Source: Loxodes magnus
Lineage: Eukaryota > Ciliophora > Karyorelictea > Loxodida > Loxodidae
Assembly (NCBI GenBank): GCA_946699065.1
Contig: CAMPDV010001231.1
Coordinates: forward strand, 62,001-126,000
Reading direction: 5' to 3'
DNA: 64,000 bases
Shown here: one piece after another, positions 1-12,359 of the stretch
Position numbering within the stretch: the first letter of the stretch is position 1
How the letters are laid out: each line of letters begins with the position of its first letter
The notes under the pieces: generated by a model
Database searches by the model: none
What the model was told of the DNA's origin: nothing
Seen by the model: only the letters and a program-made list of their open reading frames with translations
Made by a program: the position numbers and the translations under genes

Positions 1-1840
1 TGTTATAATTTGGATTTAACTTAAATAAAAGATAAGACATGATTAAATTAGTTGAAATATTAATGAATCTTATAATAGATATTTTATGAATAATTTATAA
101 AGATTATTAAATAAAAGTATTTCGTGTATTTTAAAATTAATGTAAGGTATCTCAGTTTTCATTGAAAAGATTAAAGTTAAAATTTTAAATAAAATTAATG
201 AAATGTTTCAGATACATTGAAATTATATCTTTCATAATTGCATTTTAACTTTAAGAATAAAAATCACTTTTTCTTAATAAAAAGAAGCTATAAAATTGCT
301 TAATATATTTTCTATTGCTAAAATGTAAAAATAATCTTTATTTTTATGATTTGGTGGTTATCTCTTTTTTAATATAAACTTTTTGTAATAAGATAAAGCA
401 CTTTATCTATTTATAACTCTTTTACAAAAAATAGAATTTATAAATGATATGCTTAATACATAAATTTATTTCTAAGCCTTAATCAATAGAATTATCATTA
501 TAAGGTACATTGATAACTTTGATAGACTTTGAAACTAAAATTAGATAAAACTAAGAAATATTTTTACTTATAGATAAAATTAAAATTAATAAAATCTTAA
601 ATATAACTAGCAAGCATTGTCTAATAATTTGTAAATGAAAGAGATATTTGTCTCATAAAGTTAACTAATAGAAATATATAATTATTATTTTTATTTACAA
701 TACAACTAAGATTATATAATTTAATCTAGCTATCCTTTATTAAACTAGCATTTAGTTAGATTTAAATTTATTAAATATAATATTAACTATTTATTACAAT
801 TAGAATATAATATAGTTATAAGGTTTTAAAATAATTAGTTCTAGTAAAAAGTTATATAATCTTGCTTTTTATAATCTATTAAAGTTTTAGCTGAAATAAT
901 AGTTAAATGTAATTTTAAAAGTTAGTTAGATGTTTATTAGTAGATATAATAATTGCATAATTGTAATATAATAACAAAGCTATAACTCTCCTAACTCAAT
1001 AATTAATAGATTAATATTATATTATATCTAATATTTTAATTCTTTCTAAGCTTTAATCTATCAAACTGAAAAAACTAAAAGTAAAAGGAAATTAATAATT
1101 TAAGAGTCTATTTACTTTATAATTTTAAGAAATAGTGAGATATTAAAATAGACTAAACTCTAAATAATTATTAATAAGCTAGTAACTAATTTAATAAGCT
1201 TAGGCTTTAGATATCTAGATATATAACTTAAACATTAAACAAATTTAATTATTTTAATTAATACACTTATATTTAGAACTTCATTTTAGTGAAGTATCTG
1301 CTTAAATTAGAGAAACAGGCTTTCTTTCTAAATTAAAGTGATTTTTAATTAATGAATAGAATACTTTAATAAGATTAAATAAATTTGAAATTTAGTTCTT
1401 AAGAATCGTTAGAAGTAAGCAGTTGAAGTAGTTTCTATATAATAATTTAACTATTAAAATATCTATTTCAGAGATGTTTAGCAGCTTAATGTCATATACT
1501 CTAATAGAATAAGAAACTTAATAATTATTAAATTAGCAATATTATTATATTAGCATTTAAAAAGCTAATTAAGGTTATTCATTTAATTTCAAAGAAGAAT
1601 TTAAATATAAGGATGTTCAAACTTTTAAGAGTAAAATAGATTTTAGATATAAGTGCTATCAATTAAAAGTTTTATTTAATTAAACTATTTATTTACTAAC
1701 TTGATAAGCATAAAGATTTAAGTTTTTAAGATAAGGAATGAATGCTTATTATAATAATAACAAAATATAAGTAACCTTATATATAATTAATTAGTTTCTA
1801 AGTTAGAATATTTAAAGAAACTAATATCCTATTAATAACA
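1..1840. other. AT-rich stretch, no gene seen
   Basis: Very AT-rich sequence with short homopolymer and TAAT/ATTA runs. I found no domain motif, higher-GC patch or tandem repeat. It forms the left flank of the tRNA gene. Small or unusual non-coding RNAs cannot be excluded. Confidence 0.6.
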
Positions 1841-1920
1841 GACAGTGTGGCCGAGTGGTCTAAGGCGCTAGCTTAAGGCGCTAGTCTTTCGGGGCGTGGG
1901 TTCAAATCCCACCGCTGTCA
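1841..1920 (+). tRNA. tRNA-Leu, anticodon AAG
   Basis: Complete class II tRNA for leucine. The acceptor stem GACAGTG (1841-1847) pairs with CGCTGTC (1913-1919) with one G-T pair, followed by discriminator A at 1920. The anticodon stem CTAGC/GCTAG encloses the loop TTAAGGC, so the anticodon is AAG, reading CTT and, if A34 becomes inosine, CTC and CTA. The extra arm is TCTTTCGGGGCG. The T stem GTGGG/CCCAC surrounds TTCAAAT. Internal RNA polymerase III promoters are present: A box TGGCCGAGTGG (1848-1858) and B box GGTTCAAATCC (1899-1909). There is no intron, and CCA is not encoded, as in eukaryotes. It is isolated, with no neighbouring gene, and is the most GC-rich part of the first 5 kb. Confidence 0.96.
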
Positions 1921-1925
1921 TTTTT
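1921..1925 (+). terminator. RNA polymerase III T-run terminator
   Basis: TTTTT directly follows the discriminator base of the tRNA-Leu gene, the usual polymerase III stop signal. Its position supports an active gene. Confidence 0.75.
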
Positions 1926-4080
1926 AATAAAAAATAGAGCATTAAAATGATAATAATTAAATAAGCTACCAAGCATAAGTAATAACGTACATAAAAAAGT
2001 ATCATCATATAAGCAAAACCTCTATTATTTATTAAGAACATAAAATGAAACTTTATGATTAAATTAACTTAACTTAAATACTTAGATTATAGATCTTCTA
2101 TAGAAACTCTATAGAAAGAATAGATATTAGTTATATTAGTAGTATTAAATAAATGAAGAAAAATAAGTTTAATAGTTAAATAAAGCTATTATTTCTAAAA
2201 TTGCTAGATAATTAAAAATAACATTATTATCTATATAGCATTCTAACTATTTCTCTTTAAGAGTATATTATTTTAAATTTAAATGGCTATTCTATCTATT
2301 TAAAATACATTATAGTTATGCATTATAAACAATTTTTTAATTTTTAATAATTAAATTTGTTAAAATATATAAATACAAATGTATTTTAAATTTATTACGA
2401 AATAAGTGAAAAACTTATAAAACAATTTAGAGTTTAAAAAATTTCGAAAAATAAGGATTCTTTTATTAATTTTTAAACTAAGTATTCAAATTATACTAAA
2501 TTTTTTTCGTTAAATAAATAATTAAGGAATTTATAGAATAATTAAAGTAAATTATAAAATTTAAGTAATAGAAATATAAAAACGTAAACTGATTGCATTT
2601 TCTTACAATAATGCTACTTAAATCACTAGATTCATTCTAAAATTCATAAATTTTAAAATTAAAGCATATCAAAGTTGATTTTTTATATTTATCTTTATAG
2701 AAGAAATTTTTAATTTTATCTAAAATTTATTTTTTTATTTACTAAAATTAATGAAGTTTCAAATTATTCTTTAATATCTAGAGTGTTAAATTTTAATTAA
2801 TTAAAATACTTTTATTCAACTAATTTCAATTATGGTTTGCCAAGCATTCTATTTTCATTTATTGATCAATTAAAATTGAAATAATTGTAAAGCTAAGATA
2901 TATTTAATAAGAGGCATTTAGTAAAAATTATTCTAGGATAATTAACTAATTTATTTATTTTTACTTAGATAGAAAATAAGAATATTAGCAAAAAAACCTT
3001 TAGTTGTTATCTTTAAAAGTATCTCTTATTATTTTAAACTTATCTTACTAAAGAGATTAATATAACTCTATTATTTTCTATAGAGTTAAAATTCTCTTAT
3101 TGCTTTTTAGATATATTTAAGTTTAAGTCAACAGAATAATTAGCAACATTAAACTACTTAATAAAGTTAACTTTAAACCTTGTATTATGATGCATAAGCA
3201 TTTTCTGAATTAAAAAATAATATATTCCTTAATTAATTTAATTATATAAAATAATAGTTTCTGCTAAAGATTAAATAAAGATTGTAAGTATCCGCTATAA
3301 AGATCTAAAAAAACAAATTTTTTTTTAGCATAAAAATTAAAGCAAGTATCTTTAATTAAAATATATTTGAAAAATTCTTTTGCTTAAATGCAGAACACAG
3401 ATAGTTATATCAATCAAGTATATTTCCTTGAGCTTTTACGTTGTAATTTTAATTTCTAAAGAATATATTGAATCATAAATAAATCATGAGGCAAGTCAAA
3501 TCTTGTTTTAGTTATAGATTTGTATTAAATTTTCTTTGTATCACTTTCATTATATCATAATTTTACATAACTTGAATCAATATAAAAAAGACAAACAATT
3601 GATTTAATAATGAAAGCACGCAGACAATCAAATTAAAGGCTTTAGAAAATTAGGTTATAAAAAAAAGAATGAAGTATTTAGAATAGGAATACAATCAAAG
3701 AAAAAACTAAAAAAAAAAGTTAATAAGCGAAAGCCTTTTTAGTAAATTAAAATTTAAGTAAAAAAACAGTTTGACCTTTTGTAAATGCTTTACATAGAAA
3801 TAAATTAAATTTTTTTTTTATGCATCGTAGCTTAAATAATTAAAACTGTAAAAGAATAAAGATTATGAAATAAAATTAGAAAAAATAAAAGATATTAAAA
3901 AAAAACAAAGCTTAAAAACAAAAAAACAATAAATATTGATATGTAATTTATAAATAAAAAAAACGTAATCTTTATTTAAAAAAAATAATTATTAATAAAA
4001 AAATCTCAATTTCAATTAATAAAAAAAAAGCTAAAAAAATCAGAAAAATAAAGCTTTTATTTAATTTTATGTTAATCAAA
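1926..4080. other. AT-rich stretch, no gene seen
   Basis: Very AT-rich, with many A and T runs toward 3600-4080. I saw no coding-like patch. The last 25 bases (about 4056-4080) resemble the sequence just beyond the far end of the neighbouring minisatellite, so they may be a degenerate edge unit. Confidence 0.55.
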
Positions 4081-4659
4081 AATAGTTAGATTTAAATTTA
4101 TTAGATTTATGTAAATCAAAAATAGTTAGATTTAAATTTATTAGATTTATGTAAATCAAAAATAGTTAGATTTAAATTTATTAGATTTATGTAAATCAAA
4201 AATAGTTAGATTTAAATTTATTAGATTTATGTAAATCAAAAATAGTTAGATTTAAATTTATTAGATTTATGTAAATCAAAAATAGTTAGATTTAAATTTA
4301 TTAGATTTATGTAAATCAAAAATAGTTAGATTTAAATTTATTAGATTTATGTAAATCAAAAATAGTTAGATTTAAATTTATTAGATTTATGTAAATCAAA
4401 AATAGTTAGATTTAAATTTATTAGATTTATGTAAATCAAAAATAGTTAGATTTAAATTTATTAGATTTATGTAAATCAAAAATAGTTAGATTTAAATTTA
4501 TTAGATTTATGTAAATCAAAAATAGTTAGATTTAAATTTATTAGATTTATGTAAATCAAAAATAGTTAGATTTAAATTTATTAGATTTATGTAAATCAAA
4601 AATAGTTAGATTTAAATTTATTAGATTTATGTAAATCAAAAATAGTTAGATTTAAATTT
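4081..4659. repeat. 40-bp minisatellite, 14 perfect copies plus a partial one
   Basis: The unit begins AATAGTTAGATTTAAATTTA and ends TTAGATTTATGTAAATCAAA (40 bp). Fourteen consecutive copies at 4081-4640 show no base difference, followed by 19 bases of a fifteenth. Both edges share a variant TTTATTTAATTTTATGT element, which suggests an older unit from which the perfect core expanded. There are no spacers, so this is not CRISPR. 40 is not a multiple of 3 and no coding role is apparent. Confidence 0.95.
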
Positions 4660-4679
4660 TATTTAATTTTATGTAATCT

Positions 4680-5850
4680 AAAGATACAAACATCTTTTTA
4701 ATAAGTTTTTAATTATTTTTTTTCTGTTTTTATAAAATTATTATTGTTTTTTTTTATTTTTTTAACCTGTGATTTAAAAGTTAAAGTTTAATATTTTTTT
4801 ATTTAGATAAAAATTTATTAATTAACGGAATTCTAAGATAAAAATTAATAATATTATTTAAAAAGAATAAGACGATGTTTTTTTTATTAATCTATAAAAG
4901 TTTATTTACTCGTATCTTTAGATTCTTTTATTACTTTTTAAATTTTTCTTCTAATTGCGTTTAATTCACAGAATTAAATTATTTTATTTCGGTTTTTTCT
5001 ATCTATAAAATTTTAACGCATCTCAATGAGTATTAAAGCTTTAATATATTTGCTTTTGTAAAAAAATTTCAAATACATAGATTTTTTGATAAATTAATGA
5101 TACTATACTGTTGCTTTTTTATAGCAAATGAAAGCCTTTAACTTTTTTTTAGCAATATGTGTAGCATAGTTTAAAGGTTAAGATTTTTGAGTTTTTTATT
5201 AATTCTAGGAGTTACTTATGCAAGTAGATTTATAAAAATGTCTTGGGCTTGTTTACGAAAGTAAAGTAAGTCATTTATTTTATTTACTATATTTGATTTT
5301 AATTGTTGTTTTATGCATTTGCCCTTATTTTCACAGAAGAATCACATCTTTTGCTTTCTATCTCTTCATCATCTGATTTTTCCGCTTTCTTTATTCTGAT
5401 CCATTTTTGTCTGTCTTATATTTTTAATACCCAGCAAGATTGTGAGAACTACATGTGAATAAAAAAAAAATTTTAAGTATCATAAATTTATCATCAATCT
5501 CAATAATAATCAATTTAATTAGTTTTAGAAAAAGAGGGCATAAACTATCTAACGAATGATTTATAGATCTATGCTTTACTGAAGATTGAACTGTTTTCTT
5601 AAATAAAAACTCTTAAAGTAATCCTAAAGTGTTGCAATATTTTTTGATTAATGGAATTTTCATTAATCAAGATCATTATATGGATAGATATCAAATCATG
5701 AATAATCAGATAATAAAGAAAAAAGCAGAAAGAGCACGAAATTGTTATTCCATAAAATAATGAAAATGAAATACCGGAAAATCTAAGCAAAATAAACTCT
5801 GTGCAAGGATAAGAAGAATTCACTCCTTTATGATCAAAGTTTTCTCTCTA
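4680..5850. other. AT-rich stretch, no gene recognised
   Basis: AT-rich sequence between the minisatellite and the first retroposon. A slightly less AT-rich patch lies at about 5200-5450, but I could not find a domain or convincing frame in it. Confidence 0.5.
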
Positions 5851-5865
5851 AAATAAACATTCTAA
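5851..5865 (+). repeat. Target-site duplication, left copy
   Basis: AAATAAACATTCTAA, 15 bp, is repeated exactly at 6694-6708. The pair frames the retroposon between them, as expected of target-primed reverse transcription. Confidence 0.85.
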
Positions 5866-5878
5866 TATATATAAAAAA

Positions 5879-6517
5879 ATGGAATAATCTATTCGCCTTT
5901 CCAAAAACCAAATTAAGAACGCAAAAAGGAAAGCTGCGAAACAAATGCAGAGACAACAACAAGAAGAAGATAAATCAAGTTCCTCCTCTGAAGGAAAAAT
6001 CATAATCGGAACAATAGAATCGAATCCAGTAAAGGTATAAAAACAATCCGAAATATAAATATAGCTTGACCAAATGAAAACAATAATACAAAATTATTAG
6101 GAAACAATTTACAACCAAGGGGAAAAAATAAGAGAACTAATGAATACTATCGAAGATTAAAATAACGAGCTTCTAATAATTAGACGATAATTGATTTAGA
6201 ATAATCTAGTCACGGAATAGTAACTATATGAATAATCTCAATCGAATTTTAAGCAAGAACAAAATATGATTATCGAAAATGTTTCTACATAAGCAAACGT
6301 TTAAGAAAAATAGAATGACTAAAAGATTAATATAGATTTAATCAAAAGAATCGATTAACTTGAAAAAAAAGTATTTCTGAAGAGATTCAAGAAAAAACAA
6401 GGCAAACAATGCTATTATTGCAAATCAAAGTGACACTTATTACAAAATTGCGATTAGTGAAGATAAATTTAGATAAAAGAACAATAAAGAACGTTAAGCA
6501 TACTCAGCAGACTCTGA
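5879..6517 (+). CDS. Retroposon ORF1-like protein: coiled coil plus CCHC zinc knuckle
   Basis: With TAA/TAG as Gln the frame from ATG 5879 is open for 184 codons to TGA 6431. The N-terminus is basic (Ser/Lys/Arg/Gln-rich), the middle is a long Gln/Glu-rich coiled coil, and the C-terminus has a zinc knuckle. Cys178 and Cys181 precede the TGA codon 185, while His186 and Cys191 follow it, giving exact CX2CX4HX4C spacing only if TGA is read through. Reading TGA as Trp extends the frame through another TGA (6458) to TGA 6515, used here as the end; the true stop is uncertain. The plan fits nucleic-acid-binding ORF1/Gag-like proteins of non-LTR elements. A different frame downstream (from 6409) is also open but lacks the knuckle. 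Confidence 0.72.
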
Positions 6518-6575
6518 ATAACCTAAACAGGGATTTACAAGAGAAAACTATTCACATAAAAGACAGAAGATCCTC

Positions 6576-6658
6576 TGTGGTTCCATCCACATAAAAAAAT
6601 GGCGTGGTATCCATCCACGCTAAAAAAATGGTAGCAAAAACCTGGTTGAAAATCCAGG
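6576..6658 (+). other. Three successive 3' hairpins of retroposon 1
   Basis: Three short perfect stems follow one another: TGTGG/CCACA (6576-6591), GCGTGG/CCACGC (6602-6620) and CCTGG/CCAGG (6641-6658). The first two are repeats of each other, each with a TCCAT loop and each followed by TAAAAAAATGG. Structured 3' ends are a common recognition site for reverse transcriptases of non-LTR elements; that role is inferred here. Confidence 0.7.
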
Positions 6659-6693
6659 GAATGCTAAACTTTAATTACTTTTAGTTTACTATT

Positions 6694-6708
6694 AAATAAA
6701 CATTCTAA
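6694..6708 (+). repeat. Target-site duplication, right copy
   Basis: Exact copy of the 15 bp at 5851-5865. Confidence 0.85.
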
Positions 6709-7930
6709 AGAGGAATTTGATAATCTTTAATTTTGAAGAAAGAAAGCGCTAAAAATACAGTCATTTAAATCTTGAAATATAGAAGATTATAATGAAAAAA
6801 TATCATACTTAATGAAAAATAGTCATTAAACGAATGAAATCTATATTTAATATATTTATTTGATTATCCTTATTTCTATAAATCTATTAATTTTCAAATC
6901 TTTAAACTTAAGTATCTTCAAATAGTTTGAAAGGCAAGTAATTTAAGAACTTAAGAAGCCTATAGTAATAGTTAACTTAGTAAAAGAAAAGCGATGCGGA
7001 AGAGAATTATTTTATGGCTTAGTTTAAATTTCTATTTCAGATTAATTTTAACTTCCTTTTAGGAAAATAGTAAGATTGAAACTAGACATCAGAGATTAAG
7101 TTTTTTATCATACTGTTTTATTCAAAATTTACAAAAACACTTCGATTAAATTTTTAAATCTAATTAATCCTTGCGGCAAAACTAAAATTAACCTACTCTT
7201 TGAACTTAAATTAGCATTCTTAACTTTTATCATTTTTGAACTTTTAGCTTATCGTATTTTCAACTAGAACTATACGTTTTGACTTTAAAATTAGTTCCTT
7301 TGATCTTATTCAAATACTACCGCAAATTTCTTTACAAAAAGCTGTTAAAAATAAATAATTCTTGTATTTTAATAAGTTGCCTTTCAATAAGTATTTAGAC
7401 CATAAAGTAAAATTATTAAAAAATTTGAAAAAATGAAATGGATACTTCTTTGTATTTTCGCAAAAGTTATTTTTATTTTTATTTAAGGACTTAAGCTAAA
7501 TATACATTAGATAACAGAAGTTTATTTATTAAAAGACTATTACTAATATCTTTACAAGTTACTCTTTTAATAATAGACATATCTTATTATCATTAAACTT
7601 ACTAAAATAAGATATTAAATTTGCTAATATCCGTCCCATCTCATAATTATATCAAAATATACTTAGAAATTGATATTTGATCAAGATTTTCAGAGATGAT
7701 TAATTATTGTATTAATCTTTTTATTGTAAGAGTCTAGTTTAAATAGCTACATGTTGCACTCGATTACCTTTTGTACTTCTCAATCCTTTCTGAGAAATTA
7801 TTTTCTTATTGTAGAAAGAAGTGTTGATTGGTATAAGCTTTATGAATAAGTATTAAAACTCAATTTCTTCTAAGAATTTGCTTTTTTTAATTTAAAGCAA
7901 GTTCTTTTCTTTTTAAATACTTCATTATAT
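6709..7930. other. AT-rich stretch, nothing recognised
   Basis: AT-rich sequence after retroposon 1. I see no domain motif or repeat. GC content rises slightly toward the coding-like patch that follows on the minus strand. Confidence 0.45.
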
Positions 7931-7939
7931 GAAGGTTTA

Positions 7940-8290
7940 ATCAGAGGCTCAATTAAAATCTTTTAATTTCTTCTTTTTCTACCCTGTAACTCAAGAAAAA
8001 TATCCTTTAATAGCTTAGGTAATAATCAGATCAGGATTTATTTTTATAGATATATTTAGCATTCTGTAGCTTCGTCATATTTACCTAGGTTTCTTACTGT
8101 TCTTCTTTTATAACTTCAAGCAATACCTTTATTAAGATTTAGCTAAAGAGTTACTTTATAGTCTCAATAGTTCTTTCTTTCTTATTTAATTTTTCAATAA
8201 TGCTCCTTACTTCAATGAGAGTTAACAGGCATAGAATTTATTCTTATTGCATTGCTCAAACGCTCGTTTTTCCTTCAAATTTATTAATTT
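7940..8290 (-). CDS. Coding-like patch, coiled-coil type, unrecognised
   Basis: Read on the minus strand with TAA/TAG as Gln, this patch gives a Glu/Lys/Gln/Leu-rich helical sequence with heptad-like spacing (for example IIEKLNKKERTIETIKQLF), well above what the surrounding AT-rich sequence yields. No start or end can be set and no family is recognised. It could be the coiled-coil part of a TRIM-like or ORF1-like gene with its ends eroded or in other exons. Confidence 0.35.
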
Positions 8291-8299
8291 TGATAAAAG

Positions 8300-9270
8300 C
8301 AAATCAAACATTGTATTTTATCAAAAGCAAAACTGAATCGAGTTTTTAACTTCATATAGCCTTTAATCTCTTCTTTACTATTCCTTGAAAGTCAAAGTAG
8401 TCTCTTATTACAATAGGCTGAAGTTATGAAAGGATTAAATTTTATAGATAAGTTCAGCTATAAAAATTGTTGTCATAATAACCTGCATTACATGAGCTCT
8501 CCTTTACTACAGAATGCTATACTATTGTTAAAGACTAGGGAGCTAGATTATACCATTAAATTGTTTTTTCGTACCTTTTGAAGAATTATAAAAAAGCAAA
8601 CCATTCTTGTTTAAATATCTCAACTTCGAGAGTTCATAACTACTAAAAGTAATTTAGTTACTTATTCAAAAATTATCTTCGGGCACTTTTACACTTTAAA
8701 TAGAGAAAGTTTAGCTTAATCATGGATTGAAAACTACACATTTAGTTTATCACATTGACTAATTAAAAGCAAAAGCTTAATAATAACAATACTTGCTAAT
8801 AATTCTTTAATTAAGTTTAGCTAAAGATACTTGAGACGTTCTTTCAAGAGTTACTGAAAGCTTTTATTTATTGCTGCTAACTTTATGCTTAATTCCTGGA
8901 GAAATTTAATATGAACATATCAAAGAATATAAATAAAGTTTTTGATTAGCTATTCTCTATTAAAAATAACTCTGATTTTAGCACTAATTAAGCAATAACT
9001 AGAATAGATAATTTTGGAAATCTAAACAGAAAGAGATATAAATTAAATAGAATTGTAAGGGATTGCTTAGATTATGCTTTGAAAGTCTACTCGTGAAATT
9101 AAACCCTCAAGCGGAAAAATTTAATTCCTTATATTTAAGAAATTGTTAACTATTCAATTATGTCTCAATTATAGAATAGTCTTAGTCTTTTGCCTGGTTA
9201 AAAGAAGAATTTTGAATGATAAGAGTAGAATTAAACAAGTAGGCTACTAATTTTAAAAGCCAATACAGCA
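8300..9270. other. No gene recognised
   Basis: AT-rich with moderate local GC, but no frame on either strand gives a recognisable motif or convincing residue composition. Confidence 0.4.
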
Positions 9271-9590
9271 AAAATGGTCAAATGAAGCAACTAAATCAGA
9301 TATAGATAATAAAAAATAAAAGCAGAGACAGAATAAAAATAAAGTAAAGGGAGTAGAAAACAGAACAAAACACTAAGATTACTAAATGGATTTAGAAATC
9401 AAATTAACAAGAAAATTCTTTCTTTTATTTATAAAAAATCCTGATAGAGCTCAAGACAAAAGCTAAAAATACGCTAAATAAATATTGAAGAAAGAATTAG
9501 AAAATTGAAGAAACTAATGATTAGTAAATCCTTCAGAAATAGAAATTTTTCTTCGATATAGTACGATAAAAAATTAATTTTGTACATATT
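9271..9590 (+). CDS. Coding-like patch, unrecognised
   Basis: The frame through the ATG at about 9387 (TAA/TAG = Gln, TGA = Trp) gives a mixed charged/hydrophobic sequence, with MDLEIKLTRKFF near its middle and NPSEIEIFLRYS near its end. Two in-frame TGA codons occur. The residue make-up is protein-like and unlike neighbouring noise. Ends are not defined and I do not recognise a family. Confidence 0.35.
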
Positions 9591-9599
9591 TGTACTCTA

Positions 9600-12350
9600 G
9601 TACTTTCAGTATTGGAATAAGCAGCTTCCAGCGATCTGTTCTTTCAGTTCTGCCTATTTAATTATTCTTCTGTCTGCTGAGACAAAATTTAGTTATTCAC
9701 TATAAATCACCTTGCAAATAGATGTTCTCAATTAAAGAATATCTCAATTTATTTTAAGAACTATTAATCTGCTAAGTAACGAGAGAAGATTTGAGAAAAT
9801 ATGAAAGATCTATAACAACATATTTGGATTTCTTAAGTGAAGAGATATGTTCACTTAAGAAAAAACGGGTTTCCTTCTATTTCTCGTAATCAAGCCTGAA
9901 ATAAATATCAAAAATAATAGCAAGTAAAATACAAGAGCTATCTAAGTAAGCAAGCCCACTAAAAAAAGAAGCAAAATAATTTAAAATCTAAGATTTCTAC
10001 TTGTACTTAGAAGCGAAGTTAGATACTCTCAGCTATTTCAAGAAATAGTACTAATTTCTTGATACACTTTTGCGTTATTTCAGAGCTTTAGCTGGCAAAA
10101 TCTTGAAGAAACAAGCAGTAAATTGAAAAGCAATAGTTTTTAAATTTCCTACTTTCAAATAGAAAAAGCAGAAATAGTAAAATCTCAGGAAATTCTTAAG
10201 CAGCAGGAAACTTTAGGAGTTTTTTAAAAGTCTCTCTTAACTCGCTTACGCTATTTCTAGTCTTTATTCTTGAAGCAATATTTTTAAGCTCTCAAGTCAA
10301 TTTCAAATATTTGCTGTTGTCTTTTTGTAAATTTATAGCAACATAAGCTTTTACTCATATTCACCTCGTATTCAAATAAAAAAACTAAATACCTTTTAAA
10401 TCTTTTCTTTTAGGCTTAAATTCAACTAAAAGAGTCTGATTCATAAGCACAATCTTTTAATTAATTTTTCTTATTAGATTCATGCTAGTGGCATCATAGT
10501 AGCTTTTCTATCTTTAATAGGAGTCTAGTCTATTAGGGAACGAATATTTGAATAAAGAAGAAAAATTCACGTTCATTTATAATGGAAGTGGTGGTGGATG
10601 GGGTTTTAGTAGCTGAAGGAACTATTTAGATAATAGAGAGTCTAATAATCTTTTACATTTTTAAATTTAAATCAAAGCTAGTTAAAAGATCTTAAATTAA
10701 TTCTCTTTAATTGTTCATTAAATATAAAAGATCAAAACATTAAATCTTTAACAGATAATAAGTAAACGATGACTATTAAATGAAATAGAGATTTGTAAAA
10801 TAATAAACTCATAACTCTTAGTATCAATATGATTATAAGAGGATATTATAAATTAGACTATTAATAAATAGTAAGTTTTAGTATTCTGGATATTAAACTA
10901 ATAGCCTTATTAATAACTTAGATGAAGTTATTATAAGTTTATATTTTATAAAATTTAGCTAAGATATTATTGTTTATTACTAAAGGTTAATTTAATAATT
11001 TAAAGAAGATTATTACTAAGATTAGCAGTTAATAAAATCCATTCATAAATAGAAGGATAATTACTCATTTATTACATTGACTCTTATGTGTTTGTATTAA
11101 TAGGACCTTCAAAAAAATTTAAAATAAAGCTTATTTTGAATATTATTATTTTAAAGTTAGTATCATTAATGTAATGGGATAAAGTTCTATTAATTATATA
11201 ATTAAGCTACCAAGTATTTACATTCTTCATAAAACCTTTTCTTTTCTAAATTTCTTAAATTATTATTTAGATAGCTAATTATTAATATTTCTAATACTCA
11301 CTTATGCAATCCTATCTAAGAAATTTTTTCAATCAAAGAAATATTCTCTTAGTTAATTAAGATCTTTCTAATTTTCAAAGGAATATTTTTATGTTTCTAC
11401 AGTTGTTAGGACAATAAGAGACAATTCTAATGGGATCTTTTATAAAATTTAGATATATTTTATCATCATTAATTCTACTTGCTAATAATTTCTTAAAGTT
11501 GAGCTTAATAATAATAATTAACTTGTTCGAGTGTTTTTCCTATTTTTACCTTATTATAATATCATAATAAACAGGGCTTATAATGGAATATTTCTTGCTC
11601 TTTGGATACTAATGAGATTGGCAATTATCTAATTAGAGGAAAAAGTATATGTCAATTAATTAAAAATGTATCCTTATATCTAATCTACTATATCCTTAAA
11701 GCTTATTTTCCTTTCTTATATACCGAACTTTAAGCTTTTAAAATATCTAATTTAATAATAGTTTAAAAGGAATAAATTATAGAACCTATTCTATTAATTT
11801 AGCTATTATAAATTAGAATTATTTTCTTTTAGACTCTTTATTTAAAATAGCAGCAAAATTAATTTAAGATATCTAGATTATGGAAAAAAGGGATGGAATA
11901 AATTAGCACCAGTTAGTAAAATAGTAAAACTAGTTACTTTAATAGAGAGTTATAGGGAACTTTCTCTTTACTAAATTATAATAAAGATTCATTAGCATTT
12001 ATATTAGAAAGCATGAAGTATATATTTCATAATACAGTCTATTCAATTAAGAAATAAATTATATGGTATAAGCATAGCCTTGTCATGTTAACAAATTAGT
12101 TCTTTATTTCTTTCATTTCTTTCTTTTTATGACTTCCTTAGTCTATTATGAAATGCTTTGCTTTTTTAACCCAATTGTGGTGGTAAAAAAAGAAGTACAG
12201 AAGCCAGTAAATTTATATTATGGAATTGGTACTATTTACTGTGTCTTAAATTACAAATGGATTTCCCCAAAATTAAGTTAGTTATAAGATTCAACTTCTT
12301 AGATACTCAGCTATTTTTCTATTCTAAGTATTATTTATTGCTATTTCTTA
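9600..12350. other. AT-rich stretch, no gene recognised
   Basis: Long AT-rich stretch. A few patches are less AT-rich (about 9600-10300, 10560-10620 and 12160-12250) but show no motif I can name. The Gly-rich reading at 10582-10610 is too short to support a call. Confidence 0.4.
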
Positions 12351-12359
12351 TTTAACCTA

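Larger units (their letters stand above)
5866..6693 (+). mobile_element. Short retroposon 1 (coiled coil-CCHC ORF)
   Basis: An 828-bp element bounded by 15-bp direct repeats. It opens with TATATATAAAAAAATGG and closes with an AT-rich tail containing CTTTTAGTTTA. Between these it has one open frame in ciliate code and a hairpin-rich 3' end. It is more GC-rich than its surroundings. There is no reverse transcriptase or endonuclease, so it is either non-autonomous or an internally deleted LINE-like element that would need another element's enzymes. The element at 15755-16745 shares its 5' end, protein plan and 3' structure. Confidence 0.82.

Noticed and set aside
4081..4659. CRISPR array
   Set aside because: Repeats are directly adjacent with no unique spacers, and the DNA is eukaryotic.
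6409..6594. Alternative frame after the knuckle in retroposon 1, with a similar one at 16391-16696, suggesting programmed -1 frameshifting
   Set aside because: Both open because the nucleotide sequence is conserved and TGA-free in that phase, but the knuckle frame keeps the CCHC motif and a protein-like tail. No slippery site was identified, so frameshifting is unsupported.
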